Part shown: piece after piece, positions 61,411-64,000 of the stretch | Numbering within the stretch: position 1 is the stretch's first letter | Layout: each line of letters begins with the position of its first letter | Assembly: GCF_014898055.3 (NCBI RefSeq) | Contig: NW_023604861.1 | Span: 82,866,399 to 82,930,398 of the forward strand | Direction of reading: 5' to 3' | Length of the DNA stretch: 64,000 nucleotides | Source of the DNA: Talpa occidentalis | Lineage: Eukaryota; Chordata; Mammalia; Eulipotyphla; Talpidae | The notes under the pieces: generated by a model | Seen by the model: the letters and a program-made list of their open reading frames with translations, nothing else | What the model was told of the DNA's origin: nothing | The model's database searches: none | Program-made: the position numbers and the translations under genes

Positions 61411-61682
61411 TTATTTATTTTTTTAAGATTTATTTTTATTTATACAAGAGCCCGGGTACAGGCCAGATGCCCAGGAGGGTGAGAGGATCCACCAGAGACA
61501 GATTGGGGAACAGAACAGGCAGACTGATGAAATACACTGCTGAGGGGAGCAGGGGGTGAGACAGGAGAGGTCTGCTCGCTATGTGGGTTGCTCTCGAGGA
61601 TGGTGGGGATCGAACAGGCACCACAGAGGCTGTGGACAGCTTCATAGCACTGTGCTCAACCGCCTGTGCCACCAGGGAGGCC
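61411..61682 (-). mobile_element. tRNA-derived T+ SINE
   Basis: Head in reverse CTGTGCCACCAGGGAGGCC. Repeat CAGGAAACCTGTC flanks it at 61398-61410 and 61683-61695. Confidence 0.94.
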
Positions 61683-61883
61683 CAGGAAACCTGTCCTTTA
61701 GCCATCTTCTATGCATTTTGACTTTAGGAAATTTGATTGCTCCTTATTGGGATTTTAATGGAAATTGAATTGTGTTTGTATTGAAATTTTTACAATACTA
61801 CTATTATTGTAAAAAAGCTAAAAGCTTGTCTTTATATCTCCATTTATTTAGATTTCTTTAGTGTTCTTTGACAAGTTTTTTTT

Positions 61884-62085
61884 ATATTAATTTTTTAAAT
61901 TTTTTACATCATTATTCATTTTTAAACAGTATTTGCTTCACGCCACCCCCTCAGGTGTAGTCCCCATAGAATTTCCTTCACCAGTGAACTGGTGCACCTC
62001 AGTCTCCTGTGCTCCTCCCTCCCTCCCTCCCTCCCTCTGATGCCTCTCCTTCCTCCTCCCCTGCAGTATGTCTCCGATTTACAGT
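61884..62085 (-). mobile_element. Probable older LINE-1 3' end
   Basis: 'TTTTTTACATCATTATTCATTTTT ... GTAGTCCCCATAG' recurs in degraded form near 57,880-57,955. The arrangement (AT-rich end then CCCCAT) is similar to the young L1 3' ends in this window. Weak. Confidence 0.4.
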
Positions 62086-62849
62086 TGTCCGTTTTTGCTT
62101 TGTTGTGTTTTGTACTGTTACTATGTTTTTATACTGATGTCTTTGACAAGTTTAATATATATTTTTTTCCATAACCTTACTGTACATTTTTTTGGAGGGT
62201 GTGTTAAGTTTGTATTTAATTTATATTTAGTTGTATATGTTGTAACTATTATATACATTGCTATTAGAGAAAGAATCTTTATTTTTTTCCCTCTGTTTTC
62301 TTATTAATCACTACTAGAGTAACCTACCATCTTAGTTTACACCTTTTACATGTCACTGTCCTAATTTGAAAATAATGAATTAGTTATATGGTAATCCTAC
62401 TTATTTTATCATTGAGAATTTCTTCTACTTTCAAATAACAGCCTCACCAGTTGTTTATTAAACAATGAGAGGCTTATTGATTTCATAACAGGAACTCTGC
62501 AGGTAGGTGGTCCATGACTGGTGCAGCAACTGCATAATATCTTCAGGAACACAATCTTTTATTTTTCTGCTCCATCATATTTAACATGATTTTTCATTCT
62601 CAGTTTAATGTGGTTGCTGTACTATCTTGTGTCATTTCTATCTTCCAAGCAGAAAGGAGGGAATAAAAATTGAGAACATAATAGGTTTTGATTTTTTTTT
62701 CTCCCAGAATAATGAGTTCCCTAACAACTTTCATTTACATTTGATTTACCAGTACTGTGACATATAATCACCTCTAGTTGCAGACAGCAAAAGGAAGCAA
62801 GAATTTGAATGCATAATTTAAGAACTTAAATTTTATCCTGAAAACATTT

Positions 62850-63110
62850 AAATATTATTTAAGGTTTTGAACAGGGGTATGATGTAATAAAATGGATAGA
62901 TTGAAAATACTCATGTGGTAGTTATCTGCAGAATTATGTCTGCCAGGCAAATGATAAGCTTAGGAGATTGATTAAAAGGGGAAAGAGATAAGATTACTGA
63001 AGTCCAGTTAGAAGACTAATCTGTAGTCATGTCAACTTGTTATGGTTTGGGGCAGATTAATAAACTTGAGAATAGAAAGGAGAATTAAGTGGCTCTGTGC
63101 TTAAGAACTG
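62850..63110. repeat. LINE-2-like ancient repeat
   Basis: 'GTTTTGAACAGGGGTATGATG' and 'GTCCAGTTAGAAGACTAATCTGTAGTC' follow internal LINE-2 wording. Weak. Confidence 0.4.
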
Positions 63111-63215
63111 TTTCTCCAGTTCTGAAAAACAATCTGGGAAAGTAGGTGAATTAAAATATATCAGGGTACTCAAGTATTTTAAACAATTTTAAATAATTCT
63201 TTTGGATATCTTTTT

Positions 63216-63278
63216 CATTAGCAATAATCGCGCCTCGGATAAACCTCATTGGCTACGATACTGCCACTGCGCAAAGCT
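63216..63278 (-). pseudogene. U4 snRNA pseudogene, 3'-truncated, with TSD
   Basis: The reverse strand begins AGCTTTGCGCAGTGGCAG and continues through the U4 5' domain (stem II and 5' stem-loop) to about nucleotide 63, almost unchanged, then stops; the 3' half with the Sm site is absent and there is no A-tail. GGATANCTTTTT repeats flank it (63204-63215 and 63279-63290, one mismatch). It is a retroposed fragment, not a functional snRNA gene: no proximal sequence element is seen and half the RNA is missing. Confidence 0.93.
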
Positions 63279-63419
63279 GGATACCTTTTTAGATAAGGTT
63301 GATATTATAGCAGCATAAGCCTAAGAGTACAACCCTGCTTATTATACTGATTTTTATAGTAATGAATAGGGGAAAGTAGTAGCACTGAAAACTAAAAAGC
63401 AGGCCATCTACCTGTCAAA

Positions 63420-63900
63420 GACAGTAGTATTTTTCCACTAAATATGGTTTGGATTGGTACTGAGGTGCTACTTTAGAAGGTGAACTCATGACTTCTGTTG
63501 TGAACTCATGACTTCTATTCCTGTGGATTGACTGGAGTGTATCCACAACAGACCTCTCTGGTGGTTGTGGGTTCTTCAGATTGGAAATATGTAGATAGTC
63601 TTTTTGGCCTGTTAACCACAGGGGTAACAAATTACTTTGGCAGAATAGGCTCGAAGCCCAAACTAGGAAAAAGAAGGGCTGTAGCATCGCTTTCTTGGTC
63701 CAGACCTTAATTTTGGCATGAGTAGTCAAAACTAAGAAAAAAGTTTTCTGCCCACATTTGCTGTTTCATGTTAGGACTGCCTTTGACTCTGGCTGTGATT
63801 CACAGAACATTCTCTCCATTTTGCTGCTTCTTGGAATCAATAAAGAGATGTTACAGAAAAGGTAAAAAAACAAAAACAAAAAAAAACAACAAAAAAACCC
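63420..63900 (+). pseudogene. Possible processed pseudogene or retro-copied 3' UTR
   Basis: A non-AT-rich block ends in GGAATCAATAAAGAGATG, about 20 bases later followed by an A-rich stretch (63863-63898, A with scattered C). AATAAA plus a genomic A-tail suggests a retroposed mRNA. I cannot identify the parent gene; the short frame 63528-63710 has no family I recognise. The 5' limit is unclear. Confidence 0.4.
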
Positions 63901-64000
63901 GAAACCTCCCATAACCCATTATTTAAACCTGAAGGGTTAAAATATGGGTTTGTACAACTCTGACAGAAGCTCAATTATCTTGTCATTCTTTATCTGCCAG

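Larger units (their letters stand above)
60004..64000 (+). other. ZNF638: ZNF638 intron, continuing to the window edge
   Basis: It holds two SINEs, a (GT)n tract (60,553-60,590), a (CCCT)n patch (about 62,016-62,037), L2/L1 fragments, a U4 snRNA pseudogene and a probable retro-copied 3' end. The last bases (TTGTCATTCTTTATCTGCCAG) form a good polypyrimidine tract plus AG at 63,999-64,000, so the next exon may begin just outside. Confidence 0.7.

Noticed and set aside
63216..63278. Functional U4 snRNA gene
   Set aside because: Only the 5' ~63 nt are present, the Sm site is absent, and direct repeats mark it as a retro-insertion.
1..64000. A novel prokaryote-like defence or biosynthetic system
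   Set aside because: Splice sites, SINE/LINE content and a recognised mammalian gene show that this is ordinary vertebrate nuclear DNA.

Overview
The window is nuclear DNA from a placental mammal. It carries the 5' half of one spliced gene, ZNF638 (zinc finger protein 638, also called NP220), on the + strand. Eight coding segments can be placed by splice sites, reading phase and protein recognition. The gene runs off the right edge. Everything else is intron or upstream DNA loaded with retrotransposons. No bacterial-type operon, CRISPR array or intact mobile-element gene is present.

Organism: a single tRNA-derived SINE family about 250-300 bp long dominates (22 copies plus one 41-bp fragment, most with clear target-site duplications). 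Its tail reads AATAAATAAATCTTT, meaning a poly(A) signal plus a Pol III terminator, as in 'T+' SINEs. With ancient MIR, LINE-2, MaLR LTRs and recent LINE-1, this points to a laurasiatherian. A bat is my best guess (perhaps with a Rhin-1-like SINE), but the family is recognised from memory and the species is not certain.

Layout: 1-600 is a CpG island with a candidate first exon (ATG at 172, splice donor after 287). 600-24,800 is repeat-rich DNA, including a 408-bp solo LTR at 12,213. 24,880-25,650 is a second CpG island with NRF1- and YY1-type motifs, probably a proximal promoter. 25,650-43,400 is intron. 43,401-44,907 is the large exon holding the usual ZNF638 start codon (43,603). Then come exons at 49,286-49,347, 54,513-54,551, 55,370-55,662, 56,714-56,988, 58,826-58,972 and 59,881-60,003. 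The remainder is intron; position 64,000 ends in a good splice acceptor. Together the exons encode an Arg/Pro-rich N-terminus, a motif shared with matrin-3, a matrin-type C2H2 zinc finger split by an intron, an RS-rich segment and the first RRM. This is the architecture of a nuclear RNA/DNA-binding protein of the MATR3/RBM20/ZNF638 family.

Most interesting points: (1) the exon with the usual start is open in frame for 67 codons upstream of that start, the peptide resembles the N-terminus of RBM20, and the phase matches exactly a candidate ATG-containing exon in the distal CpG island, so a longer ZNF638 isoform is likely; (2) two 'tailless' retro-insertions, a 41-bp SINE head and a 3'-truncated U4 snRNA copy, each flanked by direct repeats; (3) a young-looking solo LTR with a 6-bp duplication; (4) a strong antisense bias of SINE, L1 and LTR insertions relative to ZNF638.
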